Below, one piece after another: positions 54,371 through 64,000 of a stretch of 64,000 bases of DNA (position 1 is its first letter; every line of letters begins with the position of its first letter). Under the pieces are notes generated by a model. That model saw only the letters and a program-made list of their open reading frames with translations, searched no databases and was not told where the DNA came from. The position numbers and the translations under genes were made by a program. The DNA comes from Saccharopolyspora aridisoli (GTDB taxonomy: Bacteria; Actinomycetota; Actinomycetes; Mycobacteriales; Pseudonocardiaceae): positions 1 through 64,000 of the forward strand of contig NZ_SMKV01000031.1 of assembly GCF_004348445.1 (NCBI RefSeq), in the 5' to 3' direction.

Positions 54371-56686
54371 TTGTCCGACGCCGGAGTTGATCGGGAAACC
54401 GTTCGCACCGAAGAGATCGCAGCCGAACAGCGCTACCTGAACGTGCTGTACGGCAAGCTCGACGACCTCAGAGCGGAGACGATCCAGCGGCTCAAGGACA
54501 CGCTGCGCGACAGCGGCGGTCCGCCGCAGGCCCGCACGGAACGCGACATCTCCACCCGGATGTACACCGACAAGCTCACCCAGCTCAGCGCGGTGGAGCA
54601 CGGCATGTGCTTCGGGCGGTTGGATCTCGACGGCGGCGAGACCTTCCACGTCGGCAGGATCGGCCTGTTCGACGAGGACGACGAGTACGAGCCGCTGCTG
54701 CTGGACTGGCGCGCACCGGCCGCCCGTCCGTTCTACCTGGCCACGGCAGCGGCGCGGGACGGCGTGCAGCGCCGCAGGCACCTCAAGACCAGCTGGCGCA
54801 AGGTGCTCGACTACGAGGACGAGATCCTCGACCTCGACGCCGCCGAGCAGGGCAGCGATCTGGGCCTGGCCGGCGAGGCGACCCTGCTGGCGCGGCTGGA
54901 CGCCCGGCGCACCGGCCAGATGCAGGACATCGTCTCCACCATCCAGGCCGAGCAGGACCGCGTGATCCGCGCGGGCATGAACGGCGTGCTGGTCGTGCAG
55001 GGCGGGCCGGGCACCGGCAAGACCGCCGTCGCACTGCACCGCGCGGCCTACCTGCTGTACACCTTCCGCGAACAGCTGTCCAAGCGCGGCGTGCTGGTCG
55101 TCGGGCCGAACCCGACGTTCCTGCGCTACATCGGCCAGGTGCTGCCCTCGCTGGGCGAGACCGGCGTGCTGCTGTCCACTGTGGGCGGCCTGTACCCCGG
55201 GATCACCGCCACCGGAACCGAATCCGCGCAGGTCGCCGAGATCAAGGGGCGGCTGAGCATGACCGACGTGCTCAACGCGGCCGTCCGCGACCGGCAGCAG
55301 GTGCCGCGCGACCACGTCGAGGTCACCTTCGACCGCGAACCGCTGCACCTGCACCGCAAGGACGCCACCGCTGCGCGCACCCGCGCCCGTCGCACCCGCC
55401 GTCCGCACAACCTGGCGCGCAGGGTGTTCCGCGAAGAGATGTTCCGCGCGCTGACGATGCAGGTCGCCGACCGGCTCGGCCGGGAGCTGCTGGACCGGCG
55501 CGACCTCGACGAGATCAACGTGGAGCTGCGCGCCGACCCCGAGGTGGCCCGCGCGCTCGACGAGCTGTGGCCGGAGCTGACGCCCAAGCTGCTGCTCGAC
55601 GAGCTGCTGAGCTCCCCGGAACGCCTGGCCACCGCCACCGCGAAGGTCCTCGGCGACGCCGAGCGCGACGCCCTGTCGCGACCGGCGGGCACGCCGTGGA
55701 CACCGGCCGACGTCCCGCTGCTCGACGAGATCGCGGAACTGCTCGGCGAGGACGACGCGCAGGAGCGCGCCGACCGCGAACGTGCGGAGCGCGAGGAACT
55801 CGCCTACGCGCAAGGCGTTCTGCACATCATGGAGCAGGACGAGGAGATCGCCGACGAGGAGCGCCTGCGGGTTTCCGACGTGCTCGACGCGGAGCTGCTG
55901 GCCGAGCGGTTCCGCACCCGCAGCGACCTGACCGCCGCCGAGCGCGCCGCCGAGGACCGGACCTGGACCTTCGGGCACGTCATCGTCGACGAGGCGCAAG
56001 AGCTCTCGGAGATGGCCTGGCGCGTGTTGATGCGCCGCTGCCCGAGCCGGTCGATGACGCTGGTCGGCGACGTGGCGCAGACCGGTGCGCTGGGCGGGAC
56101 CCAGTCCTGGGACCAGGTCCTCTCGCCGTACGTGCAGGACCGGTGGAAGCAGGTCGAGCTGACGATCAACTACCGCACTCCGGCCGAGATCATGGACATC
56201 GCGACCGACGTGCTGGCCGCCATGGACACCGATCTGCAACCGCCGCGCTCGGTGCGCACCAGCGGCCACCAGCCGTGGACCCGGCGGGTTCCGGCCGACG
56301 AGCTGACCACGACGCTGCCCGGGCTGATCGGCGACGAGCTGCGCGAGGTCGGTGACGGCCGGGTGGCGGTGCTGCTACCGCCGGCGCTGCTCTCCGAGTC
56401 CGGACAGCAGCTGGCCGAGGCGCTGCCGGACGCGGTGATCGGCACCCGGCCCGACGACCTGGAATCCCCGACGGTGCTGCTCACCGTCGACCAGGCCAAG
56501 GGCCTGGAGTTCGACTCGGTCCTGGTGGTCGAACCGGAGGCGATGGCCGAGGCGTCCGAGCGCGGGATCAACGACCTCTACGTGGCGCTGACCCGGGCGA
56601 CCCAGCGCCTCGGCATCGTTCACTCCGGCGACCTGCCGGCCGTTCTGGCTCGTTCAGCGGAGAACGGGGGCGCCGTAGCGGGTTAG
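54371..56686 (+). CDS. helD: HelD/HelR-family RNA polymerase recycling ATPase
   Basis: The 771-residue superfamily 1 helicase-like motor removes stalled or drug-bound RNA polymerase from DNA. An N-terminal coiled-coil arm (about 1-80, RYLNVLYGKLDDLRAETIQR) enters the secondary channel. Walker A is GGPGTGKTAVALHRAAY (about 215), motif II is VIVDEAQELSEMAWR, and the late motifs are DQAKGLEFDSVLVVEP and NDLYVALTRATQRL. The layout fits the actinobacterial class II HelD proteins, some of which (HelR) give rifampicin tolerance. I looked upstream for the 19-bp rifamycin-associated element and found none. The start is a TTG with GAGG seven bases before it. It overlaps the next, convergent gene by 33 bp. 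Confidence 0.9.
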   Translation: MSDAGVDRETVRTEEIAAEQRYLNVLYGKLDDLRAETIQRLKDTLRDSGGPPQARTERDISTRMYTDKLTQLSAVEHGMCFGRLDLDGGETFHVGRIGLFDEDDEYEPLLLDWRAPAARPFYLATAAARDGVQRRRHLKTSWRKVLDYEDEILDLDAAEQGSDLGLAGEATLLARLDARRTGQMQDIVSTIQAEQDRVIRAGMNGVLVVQGGPGTGKTAVALHRAAYLLYTFREQLSKRGVLVVGPNPTFLRYIGQVLPSLGETGVLLSTVGGLYPGITATGTESAQVAEIKGRLSMTDVLNAAVRDRQQVPRDHVEVTFDREPLHLHRKDATAARTRARRTRRPHNLARRVFREEMFRALTMQVADRLGRELLDRRDLDEINVELRADPEVARALDELWPELTPKLLLDELLSSPERLATATAKVLGDAERDALSRPAGTPWTPADVPLLDEIAELLGEDDAQERADRERAEREELAYAQGVLHIMEQDEEIADEERLRVSDVLDAELLAERFRTRSDLTAAERAAEDRTWTFGHVIVDEAQELSEMAWRVLMRRCPSRSMTLVGDVAQTGALGGTQSWDQVLSPYVQDRWKQVELTINYRTPAEIMDIATDVLAAMDTDLQPPRSVRTSGHQPWTRRVPADELTTTLPGLIGDELREVGDGRVAVLLPPALLSESGQQLAEALPDAVIGTRPDDLESPTVLLTVDQAKGLEFDSVLVVEPEAMAEASERGINDLYVALTRATQRLGIVHSGDLPAVLARSAENGGAVAG

Positions 56687-57169
56687 GACCTGAGCGAGCA
56701 CGTCCTCGCTCTCGCGGATGTCGTCGACGTCGAGCAGGCGGTAGCCGGTCCAGCCGTCCTGCTGGACCATCCACTCCTGCGGGACGCCCGGGTTGTAGCC
56801 GCCCTGGGGCCACACCGTCAGGTAGGTGGCGGTGCTCCGGTCGTCCTTGGGCTTGCGCAGTCGGGTCACCGAGACGGCGGCGACGTGCTGCCAGCCCAGT
56901 GCGACCCGCACCTTCTTGACCTTGTGCTCGATCAGGATGCCGCGCTCGTCGATGCGCACCGTCATCGGCCGCAGGCTCTTGATCAGCATGACCAACCCGG
57001 CCACGACCCCGATCGGCGCGGCGAAGAAGATGAAGTGGATCCGGACGTCCGAATCCCCGGTCAACCCGCCGATCAGCATCACGGTCCCGATGCTCGCGAG
57101 CACGATCACGACCAAGGCGAAGATCGTGTTGCCCGAACTCTTGTGGAAATCCACTTTCCCCCCGTCCAC
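56654..57169 (-). CDS. Membrane protein with PH-like domain
   Basis: The 171-residue protein has two N-terminal membrane helices (TIFALVVIVLASIGTVMLIGG and IFFAAPIGVVAGLVMLI) and a C-terminal cytoplasmic region resembling bacterial PH domains (MTVRIDERGILIEHKVKKVRV, LGWQHVAAVSVTR). The function is unknown. It starts with a GTG at 57169; a GTG at 57154 is an alternative but too close to the GGGGGG. Its 3' end overlaps the helD 3' end. Confidence 0.75.
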   Translation of the reverse strand: MDGGKVDFHKSSGNTIFALVVIVLASIGTVMLIGGLTGDSDVRIHFIFFAAPIGVVAGLVMLIKSLRPMTVRIDERGILIEHKVKKVRVALGWQHVAAVSVTRLRKPKDDRSTATYLTVWPQGGYNPGVPQEWMVQQDGWTGYRLLDVDDIRESEDVLAQVLTRYGAPVLR

Positions 57170-57323
57170 TGCGGACCGACATGGGGCGTTGACGCCCGGG
57201 AGGGAATTTTAGGGACCGGCGGATCGCCGCGAGGCCGGTTCGGCGGAAAAAGATCGCGGGAATGAGGCGAGGAGCGCTCCGGAACGGTCACACCGCGCGA
57301 AAGCGCCCCTCACCTCGGCGAAG

Positions 57324-58826
57324 TCACACCGCCAGCGGCAGGGCTGTGGGGTGGACCGGGGACGGGAGCTCCGAGGCCCCCATCAGGTGGCTGTCCACCG
57401 CGTGCGCGACCGAGCGGCCCTCCGCGATGGCCCAGACGACCAGCGACGCGCCGCGATGGGCGTCACCGCAGACGAACACGCCCGGAGTGGTGGTCTCCCA
57501 GTTGGACCCGGAGCCGATCGTGCCGCGCTTGGTGAGCTCGATCCCCAGCCCGTCGAGCAGCGGCATGCGCTCGACGCCCTCGAAACCGATCGCCAGCAGG
57601 GCGAGGTCGCAGGGCAACTCCTCGACCTCGTCGGAGACCGGAACCACCTGGCGGCGCCCGTTCTCGTCGCGGCTGACCTCGACGTGCCGCAACCGCACCG
57701 CCCGGACCCGGCCCTCGCCATCGCCCGCGAAGGACTCGATGGCGACCGCGAACTTCCGCTCACCGGCCTCCTCGTGCACCGGGTAGGTGCGCAGGACGTA
57801 CGGCCAGACCGGCCACGGCGAGAGCTCGTCGTCGCGCTCGGTGGGCGGCTGCGGGTAGTTGTCCAACTGCGTCACTGACAGCGCACCCTGGCGGGTCGCG
57901 GTGCCGTAGCAGTCGGCACCGGTGTCGCCGCCGCCGAGGATGATGACGTGCTTGCCCTCGGCCGAGATCGGCGAGGGGCCGTCACCTTCGAGCTCCTTGT
58001 TGGCCGGGACCAGGTGCTCCATCGCCAGGTGCACGCCGTCCAGCTCGCGGCCCGGGACGGTGGTGTCGTCGCGGCCGCGCAGCGCGCCCACCGCGAGCAC
58101 CACGGCGTCGTGACCGGCGCGCAGGTCCGCCACGGTCAGGTCCACGCCGACCTCGCAGCCAGTGACGAACTTCGTGCCCTCCTCGCGCATTTGCGTCAGA
58201 CGCCGGTCGAGGGCGGACTTCTCCATCTTGAACTCGGGGATTCCGTAGCGCAGCAACCCGCCGATGCGGTCGTCGCGCTCGTAGACGGTCACCTCGTGGC
58301 CCGCGCGGGTCAGCTGCTGCGCGGCGGCCAGGCCCGCAGGGCCGGAACCGACCACGGCGACCCGCTTCCCGGTGTGCTCCTCGGAGATGTGCGGGGAGAC
58401 GGAGGAGTTCTCCCAGGCGACCTCGGCGATGGTCTCCTCGACCCGCTTGATCGCCACCGCCCCTCCGGCCTCCGGCGAGATCGCCAGCACGCAACCGGCT
58501 TCGCACGGCGCCGGGCACAACTTGCCGGTGAACTCTGGGAAGTTGTTGGTCGCGTGCAGCCGTTCGCTGGCCATCTCCCACTGACCGCGGCGGACCATGT
58601 TGTTCCACTCCGGGATCAGGTTGCCCAACGGGCAGCCCGCAGAACCCGAGTGGCAGAACGGGATTCCGCAATCCATGCAGCGGGCGGCCTGGGTGGACAC
58701 CTGCGCGTTGCGGTCCTCGGTGGACAGCGCGGCGTAGACCTCGTGCCAGTCGCCCAGCCGCTCATCGGTGGGACGCTTCGGTGCGTCGGCCCGCGAGTGC
58801 TTCAGAAAACCCTGGGGGTCAGCCAC
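57324..58826 (-). CDS. gltD: Glutamate synthase small (beta) subunit
   Basis: The 500-residue flavoprotein takes electrons from NADPH and passes them to the large subunit through iron-sulfur clusters. The N-terminal cluster region has [12 protein letters not shown] and [10 protein letters not shown]. The FAD motif is [15 protein letters not shown], and the NADPH motif is [13 protein letters not shown]. The C-terminal signature is [19 protein letters not shown]. It is translated after gltB with an 8-bp overlap, so the two subunits are made together. Length is normal for GltD. Confidence 0.96.
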   Translation of the reverse strand: MADPQGFLKHSRADAPKRPTDERLGDWHEVYAALSTEDRNAQVSTQAARCMDCGIPFCHSGSAGCPLGNLIPEWNNMVRRGQWEMASERLHATNNFPEFTGKLCPAPCEAGCVLAISPEAGGAVAIKRVEETIAEVAWENSSVSPHISEEHTGKRVAVVGSGPAGLAAAQQLTRAGHEVTVYERDDRIGGLLRYGIPEFKMEKSALDRRLTQMREEGTKFVTGCEVGVDLTVADLRAGHDAVVLAVGALRGRDDTTVPGRELDGVHLAMEHLVPANKELEGDGPSPISAEGKHVIILGGGDTGADCYGTATRQGALSVTQLDNYPQPPTERDDELSPWPVWPYVLRTYPVHEEAGERKFAVAIESFAGDGEGRVRAVRLRHVEVSRDENGRRQVVPVSDEVEELPCDLALLAIGFEGVERMPLLDGLGIELTKRGTIGSGSNWETTTPGVFVCGDAHRGASLVVWAIAEGRSVAHAVDSHLMGASELPSPVHPTALPLAV

Positions 58827-61800
58827 GGGATGCCTCCATGATCACCTCGTTGACGTCCCGGCCCTCGACCTTGGCCATCCGCATGGCGTCCAGGACCCGC
58901 TGGAAATCGCGCGGCATCACCTTGGTGAACGCCGCCGAACGCCGCGGCCAGTCGCCCAGCAGCGACGCGGCCACGGCCGAACCGGTCAGCTCGTGGTGCT
59001 TGCGCACGACCTCGTGCAGCCACTTGAGCTCCTTGGCGCTCAACGGCTTGAGATCGACCATCGCGGTGTTGACCCGCACCGGGTCCAGGTCCAGCACGTA
59101 GCCGATGCCGCCGGACATGCCGGCACCGACGTTGCGGCCGGTGCCACCGAGCACGATCGCCCGGCCGCCGGTCATGTACTCGAAGGCGTGGTCGCCGACG
59201 CCCTCGCAGACCAGCTGCGCACCGGAGTTCCGGACGGCGAAGCGCTCGCCGACCTGGCCGCGCAGGAAGATCTCCCCGCTGGTCGCGCCGTAGCCGATCA
59301 CGTTGCCCGCGATGACCTGGTCCTCGGCGCGGAACGCCGACTTCGGGTCGGGGCGGACCACGATCCGGCCACCGGAGAGGCCCTTGCCGACGTAGTCGTT
59401 GGCGTCACCGACCATGTCCAGCGTGACGCCGGCTGGCAGGAACGCGCCCAGCGACTGGCCGGCCGAGCCCTCCAGCTCGACGTGGATGGTGTCGTCGGGC
59501 AGGCCGTCGCCGCCGAAGCGGCGGGAGACCTCCGCACCCAGCAGGGTGCCGACGGTGCGGTTGACGTTGCGCACCGGCAGCTGCAACCGGACCGGGCGGG
59601 CGTCCTCCAACGCCGCCTCGGCGAGCTGGATCAGCGTGCGGTCCAGCGCCTGGTCGAGGCCGTGGTCCTGCTCGCGGACCTTCCGGCGGACCGACGAGTA
59701 CGGGGTCCGCGGCTCGGCGAACACCGGCTCCAGGTCAAGGCCGCGGGACTTCCAGTGCTGCACGGCGTTGTCGCGGCGCAGCGCCGAGACCTGACCGATG
59801 GCCTCGTCCAGCGTCCGGAAACCCAACTGCGCCAGGTGTTCCCGCACCTCCTGGGCGATGAACTCGAAGAAGTTCACCACGTGCTCGACCTGGCCGGTGA
59901 ACCTCTTGCGCAGGTCCGGGTTCTGGGTCGCGACACCGACCGGGCAGGTGTCGAGGTGGCAGACGCGCATCATGATGCAGCCCTCGACCACCAGCGGCGC
60001 CGTGGCGAAGCCGTACTCCTCGGCACCCAGCAGCGCGGCGACCACGACGTCGCGGCCGGTCTTGAAACCGCCGTCGCACTGCACCGTGATCCGGTCGCGC
60101 AGGCCGTTGAGCAGCAGCGTCTGCTGCGTCTCGGCCAGTCCGACCTCCCACGGCGTGCCCGCGTGCTTGAGCGAGGTCAGCGGCGCGGCACCGGTGCCGC
60201 CGTCGTGACCGGAGATCAGCACCACGTCGGCGTGCGCCTTCGACACGCCCGCCGCGACCGTGCCGACGCCGACCTCGCTGACCAGCTTGACGTGCACGCG
60301 GGCCTGCTCGTTGGCGTTCTTGAGGTCGTGGATCAGCTGCGCCAGGTCCTCGATCGAGTAGATGTCGTGGTGCGGCGGCGGAGAGATCAATCCGACGCCC
60401 GGCGTGGAGTGCCGCGTCTTGGCGATCCACGGGTACACCTTGTGCGCGGGCAGCTGACCGCCCTCGCCGGGCTTGGCGCCCTGGGCCATCTTGATCTGGA
60501 TGTCGCTGGCGTTGACCAGGTATTCGCTGGTCACGCCGAAGCGGCCGGAAGCGACCTGCTTGACCGCCGAGCGCCGCTCGGAGTCGTAGAGGCGGTCGAC
60601 GTCCTCGCCGCCCTCGCCGGAGTTGGACTTGCCGCCGATGCGGTTCATCGCGATCGCCAGCACCTCGTGGGCCTCGGCGGAGATCGCGCCGTAGCTCATC
60701 GCACCGGTGGAGAACCGCTTCATGATCGACGACGCCGGCTCGACCTCGTCGATGTCGATCGGTTCGCGCGCGCTGTCGAACTCGAAGAGCCCGCGCAGGG
60801 TGCCGCCCTCGGCCGCCAGCCGGTCGCATTCCGCGGTGTACTCGCGGAACTTGTCGTACCTGCCGGTCTTGGTCGAATGCTGCAGCAGGAACACCGTTTC
60901 CGGCGTGAACAGGTGCAGTTCGCCCTCGCGGCGGTAGGAGTAGTCGCCGCCGATCTCCAGCTTGCGGTGCACGCGCTCGGTCGGGTTGTCCGGGTAGGCG
61001 CGGCGGTGCCGCTGCGCGACCTCCTCGGCCAGCTCGTCCAGTCCGACGCCGCCGAGCTTGGAGGTGGTGCCCAGGAAGTAGGACTCCACGACCTCCTGCG
61101 ACAGGCCGACGGCCTCGAAGACCTGCGCGGCCGTGTAGGCGCCGACGGTCGAGATGCCCATCTTGGACATCACCTTCAGCACGCCCTTGACCAGCGCCTG
61201 CACGTAGTTCCGGATGGCCACCTTGGGGCGCACCCCGGAGACCTGGCCGGTCGAGATCATGTCCTCGATGGCCTCGAACGCCAGGTACGGGTTGACCGCC
61301 GCCGCGCCGTAGCCCAGCAGGGCGGCCACGTGGTGCACCTCGCGGGCGTCACCCGACTCCACGACCAGCGCGACGCGCAGCCGCTCCTTGGTCTGGATCA
61401 GGTGCTGGTGCACCGCCGACACCAGCAGCAACGACGGGATCGGCGCCAGCTCGTGGTCGGAGTCCCGATCGGAGAGCACCAGCACGCGCGCCCCGGCGGC
61501 GATCGCCTCGGACGCCTCGGCGCGGACCCGCTCGATGGCCTCCGCCAGCGCCTGACCGCCACCGTCCACTTCGTACAGGCCGGAGAGCACCGCCGAGGAG
61601 AACCCCGGCAGGTCACCGTCGTCGTTGATGTGGATGAGCTTGGCCAGCTCGTCGTTGTCGATGACCGGGTTCGGCAGCACGATGTGCCTGCAGGACGCCG
61701 GCGACGGGGTCAGCAGGCTCTGCTCCGGGCCCATGACCCGCGCCACCGAGGTCACGATCTCCTCGCGGATCGCATCCAGCGGCGGGTTCGTGACCTGCGC

Positions 61801-63369
61801 GAACTGCTGCACGAAGTAGTCGTAGAGCATCCGCGAGCGCTGCGACAGCGGAGCGGTCGGGGTATCGGCGCCCATCGACCCCAGCGGCTCGGCGCCGGCG
61901 GTGGCCATCGGAGCGAGCAGCAGGCTCAGCTCCTCCTCGGTGTAGCCGAAGGACAGCTGGCGGCGCACCACCGACTCGTGGGTGCTCACGACGTGCTCGC
62001 GGTCGGCGAGCTCGTCGAGGTTGAGCAGACCGGCGTGCAGCCACTCGTCGTAGGCGTGCTCGGAAGCCAGCTCGGTCTTGAACTCCTCGTCGTCGACGAT
62101 GCGGCCCTGGTCGGTGTCGATCAGGAACATCCGGCCCGGCTGCAGGCGGCCCTTGGCGACCACCTCGGACGGGTCGACGCCCAGGACACCGGCCTCGCTG
62201 GCCAGCACCACGCGGTCGTCGGCGGTCTGCCACCAGCGGGCGGGACGCAGGCCGTTGCGGTCGAGCACCGCGCCGACCAACGAGCCGTCGGTGAAGGTGA
62301 CGCACGCCGGGCCGTCCCACGGCTCCATCAAGCTCGCGTGGAACTGGTAGAACGCCTTGCGCTTGGGATCCATCTCGGCGTGGTTCTCCCACGCCTCCGG
62401 GATCATCATCAGCACCGCGTGCGGCAGCGACCGACCACCCAGGTGCAGCAGTTCGAGGACCTCGTCGAAGGACGCCGAGTCGGAGGCGTCGTCGGCGCAG
62501 ACCGGGTACAGCCGGGACAGATCACCCGGGATCAGGTCGGAGGACAGCAGCGCCTCGCGAGCCCGCATCCGGTTGCGGTTGCCGCGGATGGTGTTGATCT
62601 CGCCGTTGTGCGCCACGTAGCGGAACGGGTGAGCCAGCGGCCACGACGGGAACGTGTTGGTGGAGAACCGGCTGTGCACCAGCGCGATGGCGCTGGCCAG
62701 CCGCTCGTCGGTCAGGTCGGGGAAGAACTCCGGCAGCTGCTCCGTGGTGAGCATGCCCTTGTAGACGAAGGTGCGAGCGGACAGCGACGGGAAGTACAGC
62801 TCCAGGCCCTGCCGCGCAGCCTCGCGCTCGGCGCGCTTGCGCAGGCAGAACGCCAGCCGGTCCAGCTGCAGGCCGGACTCGCCGTCGTTGCCGGCGACCA
62901 TGAGGGTCGCGAAGTGCGGCATGCAGTCGCGGGCCGTGGTGCCCACGTCCGCGCGGTCCGGCGCGGTGGGCACCTCGCGCCAGCCCAGGACCGTCAGGCC
63001 CTCCTCGGCCGCGATCTCTCGAACGAGCGCCACGACGCGCTCGCGCTCCTCTGCGTCGGCGGGAAGGAAGCCCATTCCGGCCGCGTAGCGGCTTTCGCCG
63101 TCCTCGGCCGGCTCGGGCAGGGACACGCCCGCCGTGGCGCGCAGGAGCTCGTCAGGGAGCTGGAGCAGGATGCCCGCGCCGTCGCCGCTGGTGGGCTCGG
63201 CGCCCGCGGCACCGCGGTGCTCCAGGTTCGCCAGGGCGGTCAGACCGTCCGCGACGATCGCATGCGAACGCCGACCTCGAATGTCGGCGACCATGGCCAC
63301 GCCGCAGGAATCCTGCTCCGCAGCCGGGTCGTACAGGCCCTGGGCCGCTGGGATCGCAGAGAAGACCAC
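58819..63369 (-). CDS. gltB: Glutamate synthase large (alpha) subunit
   Basis: The 1516-residue enzyme makes two glutamates from glutamine and 2-oxoglutarate. The glutaminase domain begins after a short propeptide, with the nucleophile Cys at about residue 22 ([15 protein letters not shown]). The FMN/synthase domain has [20 protein letters not shown] and the 3Fe-4S cysteines [12 protein letters not shown]. The C-terminal beta-helix domain has the repeated GG..G pattern ([20 protein letters not shown]). I chose the GTG at 63369, which has GGGAGG nine bases before it; an in-frame ATG at 63390 has no such site. gltD follows with overlap. This pair is the main ammonia-assimilation route with glutamine synthetase. 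Confidence 0.96.
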   Translation of the reverse strand: MVFSAIPAAQGLYDPAAEQDSCGVAMVADIRGRRSHAIVADGLTALANLEHRGAAGAEPTSGDGAGILLQLPDELLRATAGVSLPEPAEDGESRYAAGMGFLPADAEERERVVALVREIAAEEGLTVLGWREVPTAPDRADVGTTARDCMPHFATLMVAGNDGESGLQLDRLAFCLRKRAEREAARQGLELYFPSLSARTFVYKGMLTTEQLPEFFPDLTDERLASAIALVHSRFSTNTFPSWPLAHPFRYVAHNGEINTIRGNRNRMRAREALLSSDLIPGDLSRLYPVCADDASDSASFDEVLELLHLGGRSLPHAVLMMIPEAWENHAEMDPKRKAFYQFHASLMEPWDGPACVTFTDGSLVGAVLDRNGLRPARWWQTADDRVVLASEAGVLGVDPSEVVAKGRLQPGRMFLIDTDQGRIVDDEEFKTELASEHAYDEWLHAGLLNLDELADREHVVSTHESVVRRQLSFGYTEEELSLLLAPMATAGAEPLGSMGADTPTAPLSQRSRMLYDYFVQQFAQVTNPPLDAIREEIVTSVARVMGPEQSLLTPSPASCRHIVLPNPVIDNDELAKLIHINDDGDLPGFSSAVLSGLYEVDGGGQALAEAIERVRAEASEAIAAGARVLVLSDRDSDHELAPIPSLLLVSAVHQHLIQTKERLRVALVVESGDAREVHHVAALLGYGAAAVNPYLAFEAIEDMISTGQVSGVRPKVAIRNYVQALVKGVLKVMSKMGISTVGAYTAAQVFEAVGLSQEVVESYFLGTTSKLGGVGLDELAEEVAQRHRRAYPDNPTERVHRKLEIGGDYSYRREGELHLFTPETVFLLQHSTKTGRYDKFREYTAECDRLAAEGGTLRGLFEFDSAREPIDIDEVEPASSIMKRFSTGAMSYGAISAEAHEVLAIAMNRIGGKSNSGEGGEDVDRLYDSERRSAVKQVASGRFGVTSEYLVNASDIQIKMAQGAKPGEGGQLPAHKVYPWIAKTRHSTPGVGLISPPPHHDIYSIEDLAQLIHDLKNANEQARVHVKLVSEVGVGTVAAGVSKAHADVVLISGHDGGTGAAPLTSLKHAGTPWEVGLAETQQTLLLNGLRDRITVQCDGGFKTGRDVVVAALLGAEEYGFATAPLVVEGCIMMRVCHLDTCPVGVATQNPDLRKRFTGQVEHVVNFFEFIAQEVREHLAQLGFRTLDEAIGQVSALRRDNAVQHWKSRGLDLEPVFAEPRTPYSSVRRKVREQDHGLDQALDRTLIQLAEAALEDARPVRLQLPVRNVNRTVGTLLGAEVSRRFGGDGLPDDTIHVELEGSAGQSLGAFLPAGVTLDMVGDANDYVGKGLSGGRIVVRPDPKSAFRAEDQVIAGNVIGYGATSGEIFLRGQVGERFAVRNSGAQLVCEGVGDHAFEYMTGGRAIVLGGTGRNVGAGMSGGIGYVLDLDPVRVNTAMVDLKPLSAKELKWLHEVVRKHHELTGSAVAASLLGDWPRRSAAFTKVMPRDFQRVLDAMRMAKVEGRDVNEVIMEASRG

Positions 63370-63897
63370 TGCGCAGACCTCCCTCGTCATGCTCGTGCTT
63401 CGAAAGTCGGCGGTCGGCCATTGACCTGACTTCTTCGACTTCTGGGCACGGGACGGCACTGGCCCGCAGCTGGAGTGTTCCGGTTCTGCCGTAGACGCTT
63501 TCGAGCGAGTTTCGGACGCGCTCGCCCACTCGCTGTAACCGGAGCGTTTAGCAGACTTTACCAGCCACAATACCCGGAAGCAGCAACCTGGAAGTGATGC
63601 TGAACATCTTGTTGTGAAGCCCGTCGCTGGCTACGCGCCCAGGAGTCGGCTGCTCAGGACCCCTACGTCACGACACGACCGGGAGTGGCGGCCTGGAACA
63701 TCACAGCCCGTCGGCGGCTCGCACAGCGAACCCACGCCGGCGGACACGGCCCGTCCTCGAATCTACCCGCAGCGTCGCCGCCCGGGTAGCGCTCGCCCTC
63801 CAGCAGGCCCCCGGGGCGATCTTTGCTGATATCTTTCCAGCTCAGGGCACCCACAGCGGTGGGTGTTCGTATCGCCAGCTCCGACCCGAGGGAAGAC
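63370..63897. other. Intergenic region between gltB and a lipoprotein gene
   Basis: No gene is supported in this 528-bp stretch. It must hold the gltBD promoter on the minus strand and that of the lipoprotein gene on the plus strand. GATATC and a short AT-rich patch lie at 63825-63838. No clear GlnR box, riboswitch or repeat was found by eye. Confidence 0.4.
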
Positions 63898-64000
63898 ATG
63901 ACCGGGTTCCGCCGTCTCGCCGCCCTGATGATGGCCGCATTCGCCCTGTTCACCATGGTCACGGCGTGCGCGACCCGACAGCACTCCCCGGTGCCGGTGG
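63898..64000 (+). CDS. Lipoprotein gene, cut by the window edge
   Basis: An ATG at 63898 with GAGGGAAG before it opens a frame that runs to the window end. The first 34 residues are a lipoprotein signal (basic FRR, hydrophobic LAALMMAAFALFTMV, lipobox VTAC). The mature part begins ATRQHSPVPV. The product should be lipid-anchored outside the membrane. Its family cannot be told from this fragment. Confidence 0.8.
   Translation, partial: MTGFRRLAALMMAAFALFTMVTACATRQHSPVPV

Overview
The window is about 70% GC, with strong G/C preference at third codon positions, many GTG/TTG starts and dense genes on both strands. Gene content (RsbW/SigF-type sigma pair, PucR, HelD, DtxR/IdeR-like iron box, tandem glycine riboswitch, lipoprotein and cell-wall hydrolase genes) points to an actinomycete. 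A member of the Pseudonocardiaceae such as Saccharopolyspora fits best, but that placement is inferred from gene content and not measured. No rRNA, tRNA, CRISPR array, insertion sequence or prophage was recognised. This is chromosomal core with small accessory patches.

Layout. 1-3 kb: an inverted-repeat element, a YtrA-type GntR regulator and a divergent DUF305 lipoprotein / LVIVD-repeat protein pair. 3-11.3 kb: a PAS-GGDEF-EAL protein with damaged catalytic motifs, an aldo/keto reductase, an M50-like peptidase, an M20 amidohydrolase, an EI24/CysZ-like membrane protein, an iron-box-controlled siderophore-binding lipoprotein, and two gene remnants. 11.3-18.3 kb: a pyruvate dehydrogenase operon (lpd-E1alpha-E1beta-E2, minus strand) and a PucR regulator followed by a frame-disturbed ORF. 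18.6-23.9 kb: DNA ligase, DsbA-like/VKOR oxidative-folding pair, rsbW-sigF with its own SigF-like promoter, and an M23 endopeptidase. 24.4-30.8 kb: a sulfur-linked glycan locus made of a cysteine-type leader peptide, a TauE/SafE (TSUP) transporter, a close homologue of plant UDP-sulfoquinovose synthase, a GtrA flippase, a fused GT-C/GT2 glycosyltransferase and an SDR epimerase. 31-36 kb: SRPBCC, PEP-hydrolase-like and Tm-1-like (UPF0261) genes, a small basic protein, and an acyl-CoA dehydrogenase divergent from its TetR regulator. 36.3-39.1 kb: tandem glycine riboswitch, gcvT and glyA. 39.4-48 kb: a duplicated-domain protein with an XRE regulator, DedA, PBP4, LysE/Lrp, TesB, pyruvate kinase, VanZ and DUF2461. 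48.3-54 kb: a large LuxR/NB-ARC regulator, a transglycosylase, and an FCD regulator divergent from gluconate permease GntP. 54.4-64 kb: HelD-family RNA-polymerase motor, a PH-like membrane protein, glutamate synthase gltD/gltB and the start of a lipoprotein gene.

How genes work together. The strongest candidate for an undescribed system is 24.4-30.8 kb. Sulfite transport under apparent cysteine control sits beside a UDP-sulfoquinovose synthase and all three parts of a Gtr-type (GT2, flippase, GT-C) surface glycosylation system. This suggests addition of sulfoquinovose to a cell-surface polymer. Two separate families of dispersed intergenic inverted repeats also occur, each with two copies in the window. 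One shows compensating stem changes. The other has the same minus-plus-plus arrangement and the same 24-bp period at both sites.
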